From Cytobacillus purgationiresistens (lineage in GTDB: Bacteria > Bacillota > Bacilli > Bacillales > Cytobacillaceae), in the NCBI RefSeq assembly GCF_030813235.1, contig NZ_JAUSUB010000015.1:1-64000 (forward strand): DNA of 64,000 nucleotides. The letters are read 5' to 3'. Position numbers and translations under genes: made by a program. The notes under the pieces were generated by a model. It was given only the letters and a program-made list of their open reading frames with translations. It ran no database searches and was not told the DNA's origin. This document shows, in pieces, positions 35,307-44,498 of this stretch (the first letter of the stretch is position 1; each line of letters starts with the position of its first letter).

Positions 35307-35906
35307 ATGGACTTAAGAACTGAAAAAGATATCAAACACATGATCCTAGAAGATAAATGGATGATGGAGGTCTTGCAAACGGCTCAGACCTTGAAATTGT
35401 CAGATTGGTGGGTGTGTGCAGGATTTGTTCGTTCAAAGATTTGGGATCATCTGCATGGATTTAAGCAAAGAACAGATTTAGCGGATATTGACGTGGTTTA
35501 TTATAATAAAGACGAAATAAGTGTGGCAGTTGAAAAGAATCATGAAGCAGCATTACTGAAAATCTCACCGCAATTGCCCTGGTCAGTTAAAAATCAAGCA
35601 AGAATGCATGAGCTCAACAGCTCACCTCCCTACCTATCATCATTCGATGCAATCGCACATTTTCCAGAAACAGCAACAGCATTGGCAGTGAAAATAGATA
35701 TGAATGGCGAACTTATTTTGGCATCACCATGGGGAATTCAGGATGTTATCGATATGGAAGTAAAGCCTACGCCGTTTATTATCGAAAATAATGATAAAAA
35801 AGGGATTTATCAGCAAAGAATTGAAAAAAAGAAATGGCAAGAAACCTGGCCGAAGCTGATAGTTTTTGGCTTAGACCAGAATGTGATTTTTAATGGAAAT
35901 AAGTGA
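35307..35906 (+). CDS. Nucleotidyltransferase-family protein (NTP_transf_6 type)
   Basis: 199 residues. WWVCAGFVRSKIWDHLHGF (~29-47) and ADIDVVYYN (~56-64) provide the glycine loop and paired acidic residues expected for a pol-beta-like nucleotidyltransferase; the C-terminal half (ASPWGIQDVIDM, RIEKKKW) matches the PF06042 group, formerly DUF925. GAAAGGAG precedes the ATG. Substrate unknown. Single gene. Confidence 0.85.
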   Translation: MDLRTEKDIKHMILEDKWMMEVLQTAQTLKLSDWWVCAGFVRSKIWDHLHGFKQRTDLADIDVVYYNKDEISVAVEKNHEAALLKISPQLPWSVKNQARMHELNSSPPYLSSFDAIAHFPETATALAVKIDMNGELILASPWGIQDVIDMEVKPTPFIIENNDKKGIYQQRIEKKKWQETWPKLIVFGLDQNVIFNGNK

Positions 35907-36031
35907 AGAATGCACGGAATTAAGTAGTAACAATTAATGATCTATTCATGCTCTATCCTAATGTAATAAATTTTAAAATTGGGAACTATGAGCGCGCCCT
36001 TACTAACTTAAGGTAAAATAGATTATAATAG

Positions 36032-36808
<777 letters not shown>

Positions 36809-36813
36809 CGTTT

Positions 36814-36840
36814 AAGAGCAGGGGAAACCTTGCTCTTTTT
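36814..36840 (+). terminator. Terminator after the aminopeptidase
   Basis: AAGAGCA / TGCTCTT stem with T-run. Confidence 0.75.
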
Positions 36841-37039
36841 ATTATGCGTATCAAATTAAAAAATGTTCGAGGACATAAGGAAGAAACAGCCTGCCAATTA
36901 ATAAGGCGCTTCATTTGATAAGAGAACCACCAGAACGCAATAACTATTCGGAATTAATACTTTTTAGTTAACTTAGCTTCCATTTAGAAGTATCATAGAA
37001 GAAAGCATGAAGATCAATATTTACAAAGGGAGTGGGAAG

Positions 37040-38032
37040 ATGAAAGCAATCATACATAAAGGTGAAGCGGGAATGTCAGGTGTATCATATGGAGAAATTA
37101 CGGCAAAAGAACTTGGAAGCGGTGAAGTGAGAATAACGTTAAAAAGTGCAGGCTTGAACCATAGAGACTTGTTCGTGCTACATCGGCATAAGTCAACTGA
37201 ACCTGCCCTTATTATTGGTTCTGACGGAGCAGGAATCGTGGCGGAAATAGGGGAAGGGGTTTCAGGGCTGCAAGTTGGGGATGAAGTCATAATCAACCCA
37301 GGACTTGGCTGGAAGGATAATAGCGATGCACCTCCAAACGGTTTTGAGATTGTTGGCTTCCCTTATAATGGAACCTTCTCTGAATCGATTGTCATTCCCG
37401 CTGAAAATGCCGCTGCAAAGCCTTCATTCTTATCATGGGAAGAAGCCGGTGTCCTTTCTTTAGCTGGGTTGACTGCTTATCGGGCATTATTCACAAGAGG
37501 TAAAGTACAGTCTGGTATGAAGGTATTCATTCCTGGTATTGGGGGAGGTGTTGCGACTTTCCTTCTGCAATTTGCTTTAGCTGCAGGGGCAGAGGTTTAC
37601 GTTAGCTCTCGATCTGTAGAGAAAAATGCAAAAGCAATGGAACTTGGTGCAACCGGGGCTTTTGACAGTAATGAAGATTGGAAGGAAGCACTTGGCGACA
37701 CGAAGATGGATTTGGTTATTGAATCAGTTGGAGCAGCAACATTTAACCAATCGATGGAGGTTTTGCGTCCAGGTGGAACACTCGTTATTTTTGGGTCATC
37801 TACTGGGGATGAAGTGAAATTTAACTTGCGCAACTTCTTCTATGGGCAACATAACCTCCTCGGTTCTACAATGGGCAGTGCGGAGGAATATAAGGAAATG
37901 CTCTCGCTAGTCGAAAAGCATCAAATCAAGCCAGTAATGGATCAAACCTATGCTTTAGAACAATATGAGGAAGCATTTGCAAGACTGGAGAAGGCGGAGC
38001 AGGTTGGGAAAATCGCCTTCCGCATCAGCTAA
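37040..38032 (+). CDS. Medium-chain alcohol dehydrogenase/quinone oxidoreductase family protein
   Basis: 330 residues from the ATG at 37040 (GGGAGTGGGAAG upstream; the ATG at 37007 adds an 11-residue hydrophilic tail without a clear site). GroES-like N-terminal half (LNHRDLFVLHRHK, SDGAGIVAEIGEGV) and Rossmann nucleotide-binding half (GIGGGVATFLLQFALAAGAEVYVSS, in two parts). The catalytic zinc cysteine at the usual position is replaced (NHRDLFV), and no four-Cys structural zinc loop is present, so this is a zinc-independent quinone-reductase-like member. B. subtilis YogA is similar. Substrate unknown. Confidence 0.88.
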   Translation: MKAIIHKGEAGMSGVSYGEITAKELGSGEVRITLKSAGLNHRDLFVLHRHKSTEPALIIGSDGAGIVAEIGEGVSGLQVGDEVIINPGLGWKDNSDAPPNGFEIVGFPYNGTFSESIVIPAENAAAKPSFLSWEEAGVLSLAGLTAYRALFTRGKVQSGMKVFIPGIGGGVATFLLQFALAAGAEVYVSSRSVEKNAKAMELGATGAFDSNEDWKEALGDTKMDLVIESVGAATFNQSMEVLRPGGTLVIFGSSTGDEVKFNLRNFFYGQHNLLGSTMGSAEEYKEMLSLVEKHQIKPVMDQTYALEQYEEAFARLEKAEQVGKIAFRIS

Positions 38033-38034
38033 GT

Positions 38035-38071
38035 AAAAGAACCAAGACATGATTCATGTCTTGGTTCTTTT
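38035..38071. terminator. Bidirectional terminator
   Basis: 17-bp perfect stem (AAAAGAACCAAGACATG with its complement), 3-nt loop; one of the strongest in the window. Confidence 0.95.
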
Positions 38072-38085
38072 TAGTAGGAATGCCC

Positions 38086-38622
38086 TCAATAATATTCCAT
38101 TACCCAGCAGTCCCGATACTCACCTTCGTGCAGTTCATGCTTCTCCAGTAACTTTACTTTCTTAAATCCGCATTTTTCATAGCAGGCAAGTGCGCGTACA
38201 TTCGATGCTTGTGGGTCCATTACGATGAAATCGGCCTGTCTTTCTTGTTTTAAGTAATGAACCATTGCTGTGACGAGCAATGTCCCAATACCCTTATTCC
38301 AATAGGCTGGCTCGCCAATGAATTGATCGATTCCATATATAATATCCTTATTTTCTCCATACCCGTATAGCATTCTTTCTTCATCTTCCAGCTGATAAAA
38401 TTGAATATAGCCAATCTCGTTGTTCTCGTATTCTATTATGCAACGATTTACCCCATTCTCTCGGTTGTAAAATGTAGCATTCACCCGGTCGATATCGAAT
38501 GGCTGATCTCGTCCATCATAGTATTGTAAAACAGCAGGGTTAGATAACCATTTAGCAAGCAGATGATTATCGCCAGGCTTCAATTCTCGCACGACTAAAA
38601 GGTTATTTTGGAATAACTGCAT
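38086..38622 (-). CDS. GNAT acetyltransferase, AAC(6')-like
   Basis: 178 residues from the ATG at 38622 (AAAGGAG 8 bp upstream; the ATG at 38640 overlaps that site). Family features: LVVRELKPGDNHLLAKWLSNP start, EIGYIQFYQ, the acetyl-CoA loop YWNKGIGTLLV and RALACYEKCGFKK. It groups with AAC(6')/AacA4-type acetyltransferases and RimJ-like proteins; in Bacilli such genes are often chromosomal and their substrate is unknown, so drug resistance cannot be claimed. A perfect 12-bp palindrome TGTAATATTACA lies upstream at 38652-38663. Confidence 0.85.
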   Translation of the reverse strand: MQLFQNNLLVVRELKPGDNHLLAKWLSNPAVLQYYDGRDQPFDIDRVNATFYNRENGVNRCIIEYENNEIGYIQFYQLEDEERMLYGYGENKDIIYGIDQFIGEPAYWNKGIGTLLVTAMVHYLKQERQADFIVMDPQASNVRALACYEKCGFKKVKLLEKHELHEGEYRDCWVMEYY

Positions 38623-38690
38623 CCATCGAACTCCTTTCATAAAAAAACAGATGTAATATTACACTTTAACCTATTCTGTATACCTATTTT

Positions 38691-38746
38691 CTCGGGTAAT
38701 TCCGAGTTATTTTATAGGTAATTAGCAATTTAATTGATTAATTACC
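38691..38746 (+). promoter_or_regulatory. Repeated GGTAATT motifs upstream of the protease gene
   Basis: CTCGG-gtaatt-CCGAG (38691-38706), then GGTAATTA (38717-38724) and its inverse TAATTACC (38739-38746): three GGTAATT cores within 56 bp, two direct and one inverted. Protein-binding sites for growth-phase control of the extracellular protease are a possible reading; no known regulator consensus is matched. Confidence 0.35.
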
Positions 38747-38932
38747 AAATAAAGGATGGTTTTATTATAACAAAAATGTCTATGGACCTGATACTTTTTT
38801 TAATTCGTGCTTTTTTTACCAATTTTTACAAAATTAAAATAAAGAAATTCACACATTGTTTATTACCGAATTTTTAAAATATACTGATTAAGTAAGGGAG
38901 CGCTTTAAAATATTTTTGAGAGGAGAAATGGA

Positions 38933-40198
38933 ATGAAAAAAAGAAAAGCGATTGCCGCAACACTATTAAGTATCACTATGGGGCTATCCGTATTTTCAGC
39001 AGGTGCATTTGCAAAAGAGGCTGATGTTAAGGAAAAAGACTCTTATCGCGTATTAATTCAAGCACCGTCGACTTCAAAGGCTAGTATCCAATCACAATAT
39101 AATGTACGCTGGGATTTTGGTAAGGAGGGCTTTACAGCAAATGTCGATGTAAAGCAGCTTCAGTCACTTCAAAGCAATAAAGATATTAAAATTGAACAAG
39201 TAAATGAAATAAAGCTTGAATCTTCAACAACAGATGCCGCAACTGCTAAAGCAGAAATCTCTGCCGTACCTAGCACACCGACACCATGGGGAATAAAGTC
39301 AATTTATAATGATAATACGGTGACGAAAACTACTGGGGGCAGCGGAATCAAAGTTGCCGTTCTTGATACGGGCGTTTACACTGGCCACCTTGATTTAGCA
39401 GGAGCATCTGAGCAATGTAAGGACTTCACACAGTCTAATCCGCTGGTGAATGGTTCTTGTACTGATCGCCAGGGACATGGTACACATGTGGCTGGAACGG
39501 TTTTGGCTAATGGAGGAAGCAACGGGCAAGGAGTCTATGGAGTTGCGCCACAAGCAAAGCTTTGGGCATATAAAGTGTTAGGAGATAACGGCAGTGGCTA
39601 TTCTGATGATATTGCAGCAGCAATCAGACATGTTGCGGATGAAGCATCTCGTACAGGATCTAAAGTGGTTATCAATATGTCTCTCGGTTCATCAGTGAAA
39701 GATTCATTAATCGCAAGTGCGGTTGATTATGCATATGGAAAAGGGGTCTTAATTGTTGCGGCAGCTGGGAATAGCGGATACGGCAGCAATACGATTGGTT
39801 ACCCTGGAGCGTTAATTAATGCAGTAGCGGTTGCTGCACTGGAAAATGTTCAAGAAAATGGTACTTATCGCGTAGCGAACTATTCATCTAGAGGAAATCC
39901 TTCTACAGCAGGGGATTACTTAATTCAAGAACGTGATATTGAGGTATCTGCACCAGGATCTAATGTTGAATCAACTTGGTATAATGGAGGATACAATACG
40001 ATTAGCGGTACATCAATGGCTACTCCGCATGTTGCTGGCTTAGCAGCGAAACTTTGGGCATCAAATTCATCTTTGACGAATAGGAGCCTTCGCACAGAGT
40101 TGCAAAACCGAGCAAAAACTTATGATATTAAAGGCGGGTATGGAGCAGGAACAGGTGATGATTACGCATCTGGATTTGGTTACCCAAGAGTAAAATAA
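38933..40198 (+). CDS. Secreted subtilisin-family serine protease
   Basis: 421 residues. Signal peptide 1-28 (KKRK start, AFA-K cleavage), propeptide of I9 type to about residue 115, then the S8 catalytic domain with D145 (VAVLDTG), H182 (GHGTHVAGT), oxyanion N280 (AAAGNS) and S361 (GTSMATPH). C162 and C176 could form a disulfide next to the active site, as in psychrophile subtilisins such as TA39/TA41; true subtilisins lack cysteine. AGAGGAG precedes the ATG. Extracellular endopeptidase, probably for nutrient scavenging. Confidence 0.95.
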   Translation: MKKRKAIAATLLSITMGLSVFSAGAFAKEADVKEKDSYRVLIQAPSTSKASIQSQYNVRWDFGKEGFTANVDVKQLQSLQSNKDIKIEQVNEIKLESSTTDAATAKAEISAVPSTPTPWGIKSIYNDNTVTKTTGGSGIKVAVLDTGVYTGHLDLAGASEQCKDFTQSNPLVNGSCTDRQGHGTHVAGTVLANGGSNGQGVYGVAPQAKLWAYKVLGDNGSGYSDDIAAAIRHVADEASRTGSKVVINMSLGSSVKDSLIASAVDYAYGKGVLIVAAAGNSGYGSNTIGYPGALINAVAVAALENVQENGTYRVANYSSRGNPSTAGDYLIQERDIEVSAPGSNVESTWYNGGYNTISGTSMATPHVAGLAAKLWASNSSLTNRSLRTELQNRAKTYDIKGGYGAGTGDDYASGFGYPRVK

Positions 40199-40205
40199 AT
40201 GAAGG

Positions 40206-40248
40206 AGAATAAGCTGCATCCACTAGGATGTGGCTTATTCTTTTTTGA
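40206..40248 (+). terminator. Terminator of the protease gene
   Basis: GAATAAGC-TG-CATCC / GGATG-TG-GCTTATTC stem followed by TTTTTT. Confidence 0.92.
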
Positions 40249-40547
40249 AAGGCTGTTTTCGTATGGAATAAACTTGACTCCTTCTTCTTTTTTGGAATAG
40301 ATGGTTAAGGGCACGGCACGAAGGCAAAAATATCGACTGTGGTTAGCACTCTGATATTCGTGGGTTCTCACATTTTATCTTTCTGTATAAAGGAATTATC
40401 CACTAACTCGTGACGTGCGTTAATCTGAATAGATATAGCACAGAGGAGGCAGGTGGGTTTTCCTTTCCGGTTTTTCTCTTTGCCTTCGAGCCCTATTCTC
40501 ACTCATCTGTTTTTTAATGTACTGTTTGCCGAGTGAAACGTACATCT

Positions 40548-40653
40548 TTAAGCTTTTGGTACTACTTCGTCTAATTCTTGCGTGATTGCCCAAATAAAAC
40601 CTGCTAGCTCTCCTGCTACTGCCGTTATGACTTTACCACTTTCTTTCCCTCTT
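40548..40653 (-). pseudogene. IS110-family transposase C-terminal remnant
   Basis: The - strand of 40548-40653 encodes GKVITAVAGELAGFIWAITQ then ELDEVVPKA and a stop, the characteristic end of IS110/IS1111-type transposases (DEDD-type). Nothing of the catalytic N-terminal part remains; on its upstream side it runs directly into a dispersed Bacillaceae repeat at 40674. A genuine decayed insertion. The surrounding 40250-41090 is otherwise gene-free. Confidence 0.75.
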
Positions 40654-40673
40654 GATATTAATCGAAACTAACT

Positions 40674-40763
40674 CGTCCGCTTCACTCCTGCGGGGTCTCA
40701 CCTGTCCCGCTGCTCCCGCATGAGTCTCGCACATCCGCTCGAATCACCTTTGTTATCATTGGT
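40674..40763 (-). repeat. Partial copy of a dispersed Bacillaceae intergenic repeat
   Basis: Read on the - strand it contains GAGCGGATGTGCGAGACT, CGGGAGCAGCGGGACAGGTG and AGACCCCGCAGGAG, the same phrases as the longer copy at 49340-49476 (+). The family is found between genes in many Bacillaceae. This copy loses its 3' part where it meets the IS110 remnant. A further palindrome-poor repeat-like stretch (GCGATAAGTCAACATCGG) occupies about 40857-40990. Confidence 0.8.
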
Positions 40764-41093
40764 TTGTCTTATCGGAAACCTATGAAAAAACAACAATCTT
40801 TTAGAAAAGAGCCTTTTGAAAAGATAAGAAGTATAAAATTTTCAATTAGTAAATGTCTAGCGCGAGCGACCTTTCACCACTCCACGCAAACTTCAGGTCT
40901 GCTCCCTGCGATAAGTCAACATCGGTTCGCTCACTCTCACAGTGTTTCCTTTATCGAAAGAACAAGCCCTTCTGTGTTTGTACGGCGATGAGCAAGGCGC
41001 CCAATGCTTTTCTTAATAAAAAAGAAGAATATTACATTTTTGAAGAAATACATTTTAAGAGAAAGGATATTTTAGTATTTATAGGAGGTAAAA

Positions 41094-41354
41094 ATGCAAA
41101 GACATAGGAGAAGAAACACACCTGCCTTCACAGTACTGGCATATTTCACCCTTTTTGCCGGCGTATCCTTGTTTTGTATCGGTCTATACAATGCGGACGC
41201 TCTGCAATTAAATGAAAATGGATATTATATAGCAGTCATGATTTTAGTGGCAGTTGGAGCGATATTAACACAAAAAGTAACGAGAGATAATGCGGAGGAC
41301 GATGAATTAATTGCTGAGCAAGAAAGAAGACAAAATTTAAACAAGGCAGAATAA
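41094..41354 (+). CDS. YiaA/YiaB two-helix membrane protein
   Basis: 86 residues with two hydrophobic segments (FTVLAYFTLFAGVSLFCIGL and YYIAVMILVAVGAILTQ) joined by a short polar loop (YNADALQLNENG), the pattern of the YiaAB two-helix family. A charged C-terminus (AEDDELIAEQERRQ) follows. AGGAGGT precedes the ATG. Inner-membrane protein of unknown function. Confidence 0.85.
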   Translation: MQRHRRRNTPAFTVLAYFTLFAGVSLFCIGLYNADALQLNENGYYIAVMILVAVGAILTQKVTRDNAEDDELIAEQERRQNLNKAE

Positions 41355-41377
41355 TGTTGTAAATTCATTCAAGTATT

Positions 41378-41419
41378 AAAAGGAGAGAATGCAATCGACT
41401 CATGGCATTCTCTCCTTTT
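41378..41419. terminator. Bidirectional terminator
   Basis: 15-bp stem AAAAGGAGAGAATGC / GCATTCTCTCCTTTT, 12-nt loop, shared with the convergent MFS gene. Confidence 0.93.
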
Positions 41420-41424
41420 GACTA

Positions 41425-42633
41425 TCAATAAGATTCTTTAGCATAATGAGCTTTTTTTGTCATGGCCACCAATAAGATTACACCGCTTAAAATAAGGATA
41501 GCGCTCGTAAGCACAAATACGGCTGTAAATCCGAAATAGCCGGCAATTAATCCGCCCATAACGGGTCCTATTACATTTCCGAGGAAGCGAAGACTTGTGT
41601 TGTAGCCAAGCACTTCTCCTTGCATCGCAAAAGGTGCCTCTTGACGAATATAAGCAATTCGAACAGGTATGATTCCGCCGATGGTTATGCCAAGGGCAAA
41701 GCGCACGAGGACAAGCTGCCACATCTCCGTTACAAATCCACCGGGTAAATACACAATTCCTGCAAGAAATAGAAGAATGATTAATATTTTCACATGGCCA
41801 TATTGGTCTCCAAGTTTTCCCCAATTTCGCGACATCATTAGGTTCCCGACACCTGCAGCTGAAAAGGCGATTCCTGCAAAGAAGGCAAGGTTTTCAGGAC
41901 CGTGTATTTCACTGACATACAAGGATAAAATCGGTTGAATGCTAAAGTGGGCAATTTGTATAAGTGTAGAGATTAACAAGATCGTTAGTAATACAGGATT
42001 TCTAAAAATATGCTGAATGACCTCTTTACTGGAATATTTCGTTTTCCCGGATGTTGTTGACTCAATTTTGTACTCTGTAGTGAAAAATACAAGAAAGGCT
42101 GAGATGAAAATAGCAATGGAGGTCCAGTTGAACGTCGCCGCAAACCCTATCATATCGGCTAAGACACCGCCAATTAACGGACCCATTAATGACCCTGTGA
42201 TGCTTCCTGTCTGCAAGGTTCCAAGTACCCGGCCAGCAATATGTTTAGGGGTTTGAGTAGCTATAAATGCTTGAGATAGGGGGATAAAGCCTGTGAATAC
42301 ACCCATTAGTAATCTGAGCAAAAATAATTGCCAAACGGTGGTTGCAAATCCCATTAGGAAAATACAAATTCCCATCCCAAATGCTGAGATGATGAGGACT
42401 TTCTTTCTTCCATATAAATCACCGATTCTGCCCCATATCGGTGCAACAAGAAAGGCTGATACGAAAGTAATTGCAAATATCCATCCTGACCATTTTTGTA
42501 CATAAGCAGTTGAAAAATTACCTAAAGTATCGATATATAAGGAAATAAAGGGAAGCACCATTGTCATGCTTGCTGAGATGAAAAAATTGGCAAACCACAT
42601 AACCCTTATGTTTCTCGTTGCTTGAAGATCCAT
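41425..42633 (-). CDS. MFS multidrug-type efflux transporter
   Basis: 402 residues if started at the ATG at 42633, where the usual family N-terminus (NIRVMWFANFFISASMTMVLPFISLY, split) begins; an upstream in-frame ATG (42720) adds 29 residues that do not match. Twelve hydrophobic segments; motif A GRIGDLYGRKK and motif C-like GPLIGGVLAD support a drug:H+ antiporter of the YttB/NorA-like group. Substrate unknown. Monocistronic. Confidence 0.87.
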   Translation of the reverse strand: MDLQATRNIRVMWFANFFISASMTMVLPFISLYIDTLGNFSTAYVQKWSGWIFAITFVSAFLVAPIWGRIGDLYGRKKVLIISAFGMGICIFLMGFATTVWQLFLLRLLMGVFTGFIPLSQAFIATQTPKHIAGRVLGTLQTGSITGSLMGPLIGGVLADMIGFAATFNWTSIAIFISAFLVFFTTEYKIESTTSGKTKYSSKEVIQHIFRNPVLLTILLISTLIQIAHFSIQPILSLYVSEIHGPENLAFFAGIAFSAAGVGNLMMSRNWGKLGDQYGHVKILIILLFLAGIVYLPGGFVTEMWQLVLVRFALGITIGGIIPVRIAYIRQEAPFAMQGEVLGYNTSLRFLGNVIGPVMGGLIAGYFGFTAVFVLTSAILILSGVILLVAMTKKAHYAKESY

Positions 42634-42895
42634 TTTATAAACACTTCTTTCCGGCAATATATTTCGTTTACCTAAATATATAATAACCGAACTTTCTAAA
42701 AATAAAAAGGGATATGACATAATAAGGATTTTAGGCTTGTTTGATATAAAAGCATAAAAAACAAGTTCGTAATGAAAGTTTTTAAACTGCGCTCTTGTAT
42801 AACAGGATTTAAAAAAAAGAATTGTCTTATATCAAAATATATTTTATAATTCTGAATATATAGAAAAAAACGAGGAAATTTTGGAGGGGATAGTT

Positions 42896-44359
42896 TTGGA
42901 GTCTTTTATAGAATGGCTTAATGAAAATGTGCTATGGAGTAACCCGGTCATTTATATCATTTTAGCAATTGGTCTTTTCTTTTCTATTATTACTAGGTTT
43001 TTACAAGTTAGGCATGTTAAAGATATGTGGACACTAATGTTTAACGGGAAAAAATCCGAAGCAGGTGTTTCATCCTTTCAAGCTTTATCTATTGCCTTAT
43101 CAGGCCGTATTGGTACAGGTAATATCGCGGGTGTAGCAACGGCGATTGCAATGGGGGGCCCTGGTGCAGTCTTTTGGATGTGGTTCATGGCTTTTCTTGG
43201 CGCGGGAACAGCCTTCATTGAATCAACTTTGGCTCAAATTTATAAGGTGAAAAAAGACGGCGTGTACCGTGGGGGACCAGCATTCTATATTGAAAAAGGA
43301 TTAGGAATTAAATGGTTTGCTGTCTTATTTGCATTGGCGGCCATTCTTGCATTAGCCATTTTAATGCCAGGAATACAATCTAACTCCATTTCTGTCAGTG
43401 TGGAAAATGCATTCGGAGTATCTCCAACAATCACTGGACTTATCGTTATTGCATTACTGGCTCTAATTATTTTCGGCGGAGTTAAAAGGATTGCATTAGT
43501 TGCTCAATATGTGGTTCCATTTATGGCCATTGGATATATATTGGTTTCTCTTATCATTATTGCGATGAATTTCACGGAAATTCCAGCAGTGATCTCACTC
43601 ATTTTCAAAAGTGCATTTGCTATTGATTCAGTATTTGGCGGATTAGTTGGTAGCGCAATAGCTTGGGGCGTTAAACGAGGAGTTTACTCTAATGAAGCAG
43701 GACAAGGAACAGGGGCGCATGCCGCAGCTGCTGCAGAGGTATCACATCCAGTTAAGCAAGGACTCGTTCAATCATTCTCCATTTATATTGATACGTTGTT
43801 TGTATGTACTGCTACAGCGTTTATGATTCTTTTTACAGGGGCATTTAATACGTATGATGCTGACAAAAACCCGGTAGTAGAGAATATTCCAGGAATAGAA
43901 GCAGGAGCAGGCTATACACAGTCAGCTGTAGAATCAGTATTGCCTGGATTTGGAGCAGGCTTTGTTGCAGTATCCCTATTCTTCTTCTGTTTTACAACGA
44001 TTATGGCTTATTATTATATGTCTGAAACGAATGTGGCTTATTTAATAGGCGAAAGAGTGCGAAAACCAGCGATGTTCCTATTGAAAATTGTTCTTCTGGC
44101 CTCAACCTTCTTTGGCGCCATAAGAACAGCCGATCTTGCTTGGGCATTCGGAGATGTAGGGTTGGGCATTATGGTGTGGCTCAACTTGATAGCCATACTC
44201 TTGCTCAGCAAAACGGCTATTAAAGCATTGAGGGATTACGAAGCGCAAAAGAAACAAGGCCTCGATCCAGTATTTAATTCAACTAAGCTAGGAATCAAAA
44301 ATGCAGAATACTGGGAAAATGGCTATAAGGAAGAAACCGAAAAAGAGAAAGTATCATAA
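42896..44359 (+). CDS. Sodium:alanine/glycine symporter (AGCS family)
   Basis: 487 residues from the TTG at 42896, which has GGAGGGG 6 bp upstream; the TTG at 42881 overlaps that site. About 11 hydrophobic segments and the AGCS signature SSFQALSIALSGRIGTGNIAGVA (in part) with GGPGAVFWMW. B. subtilis AlsT and relatives carry alanine, glycine or glutamine with Na+. Single gene ended by a terminator at 44368. Confidence 0.93.
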   Translation: MESFIEWLNENVLWSNPVIYIILAIGLFFSIITRFLQVRHVKDMWTLMFNGKKSEAGVSSFQALSIALSGRIGTGNIAGVATAIAMGGPGAVFWMWFMAFLGAGTAFIESTLAQIYKVKKDGVYRGGPAFYIEKGLGIKWFAVLFALAAILALAILMPGIQSNSISVSVENAFGVSPTITGLIVIALLALIIFGGVKRIALVAQYVVPFMAIGYILVSLIIIAMNFTEIPAVISLIFKSAFAIDSVFGGLVGSAIAWGVKRGVYSNEAGQGTGAHAAAAAEVSHPVKQGLVQSFSIYIDTLFVCTATAFMILFTGAFNTYDADKNPVVENIPGIEAGAGYTQSAVESVLPGFGAGFVAVSLFFFCFTTIMAYYYMSETNVAYLIGERVRKPAMFLLKIVLLASTFFGAIRTADLAWAFGDVGLGIMVWLNLIAILLLSKTAIKALRDYEAQKKQGLDPVFNSTKLGIKNAEYWENGYKEETEKEKVS

Positions 44360-44367
44360 TGATAAGG

Positions 44368-44400
44368 GTGTCGGGCTCATTTAGTCTGACACTTTTTTTC
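44368..44400 (+). terminator. Terminator after the symporter
   Basis: GTGTCGG / CTGACAC (one G-U) with a T-run. Confidence 0.75.
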
Positions 44401-44498
44401 ATTATAAAAAGGAATGATGGTAGACTAGTACATTTACATACAGGTTTTAGGTATAATATACGTTATACGTTATAGATGAAATATTAAAGGAGTACACA

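Noticed and set aside
35081..35323. 80-codon frame after the cold-shock gene
   Set aside because: It begins inside a terminator, has no ribosome site and overlaps the start of the nucleotidyltransferase gene.
38086..38622. Aminoglycoside resistance from the AAC(6')-like protein
   Set aside because: Only family-level similarity is visible; such chromosomal GNAT genes are common in Bacilli without resistance.
40764..41107. Two overlapping short plus-strand frames
   Set aside because: They run through repeat-like sequence, contain low-complexity Ser/His stretches and have no ribosome site; the YiaA/B gene overlaps their end.
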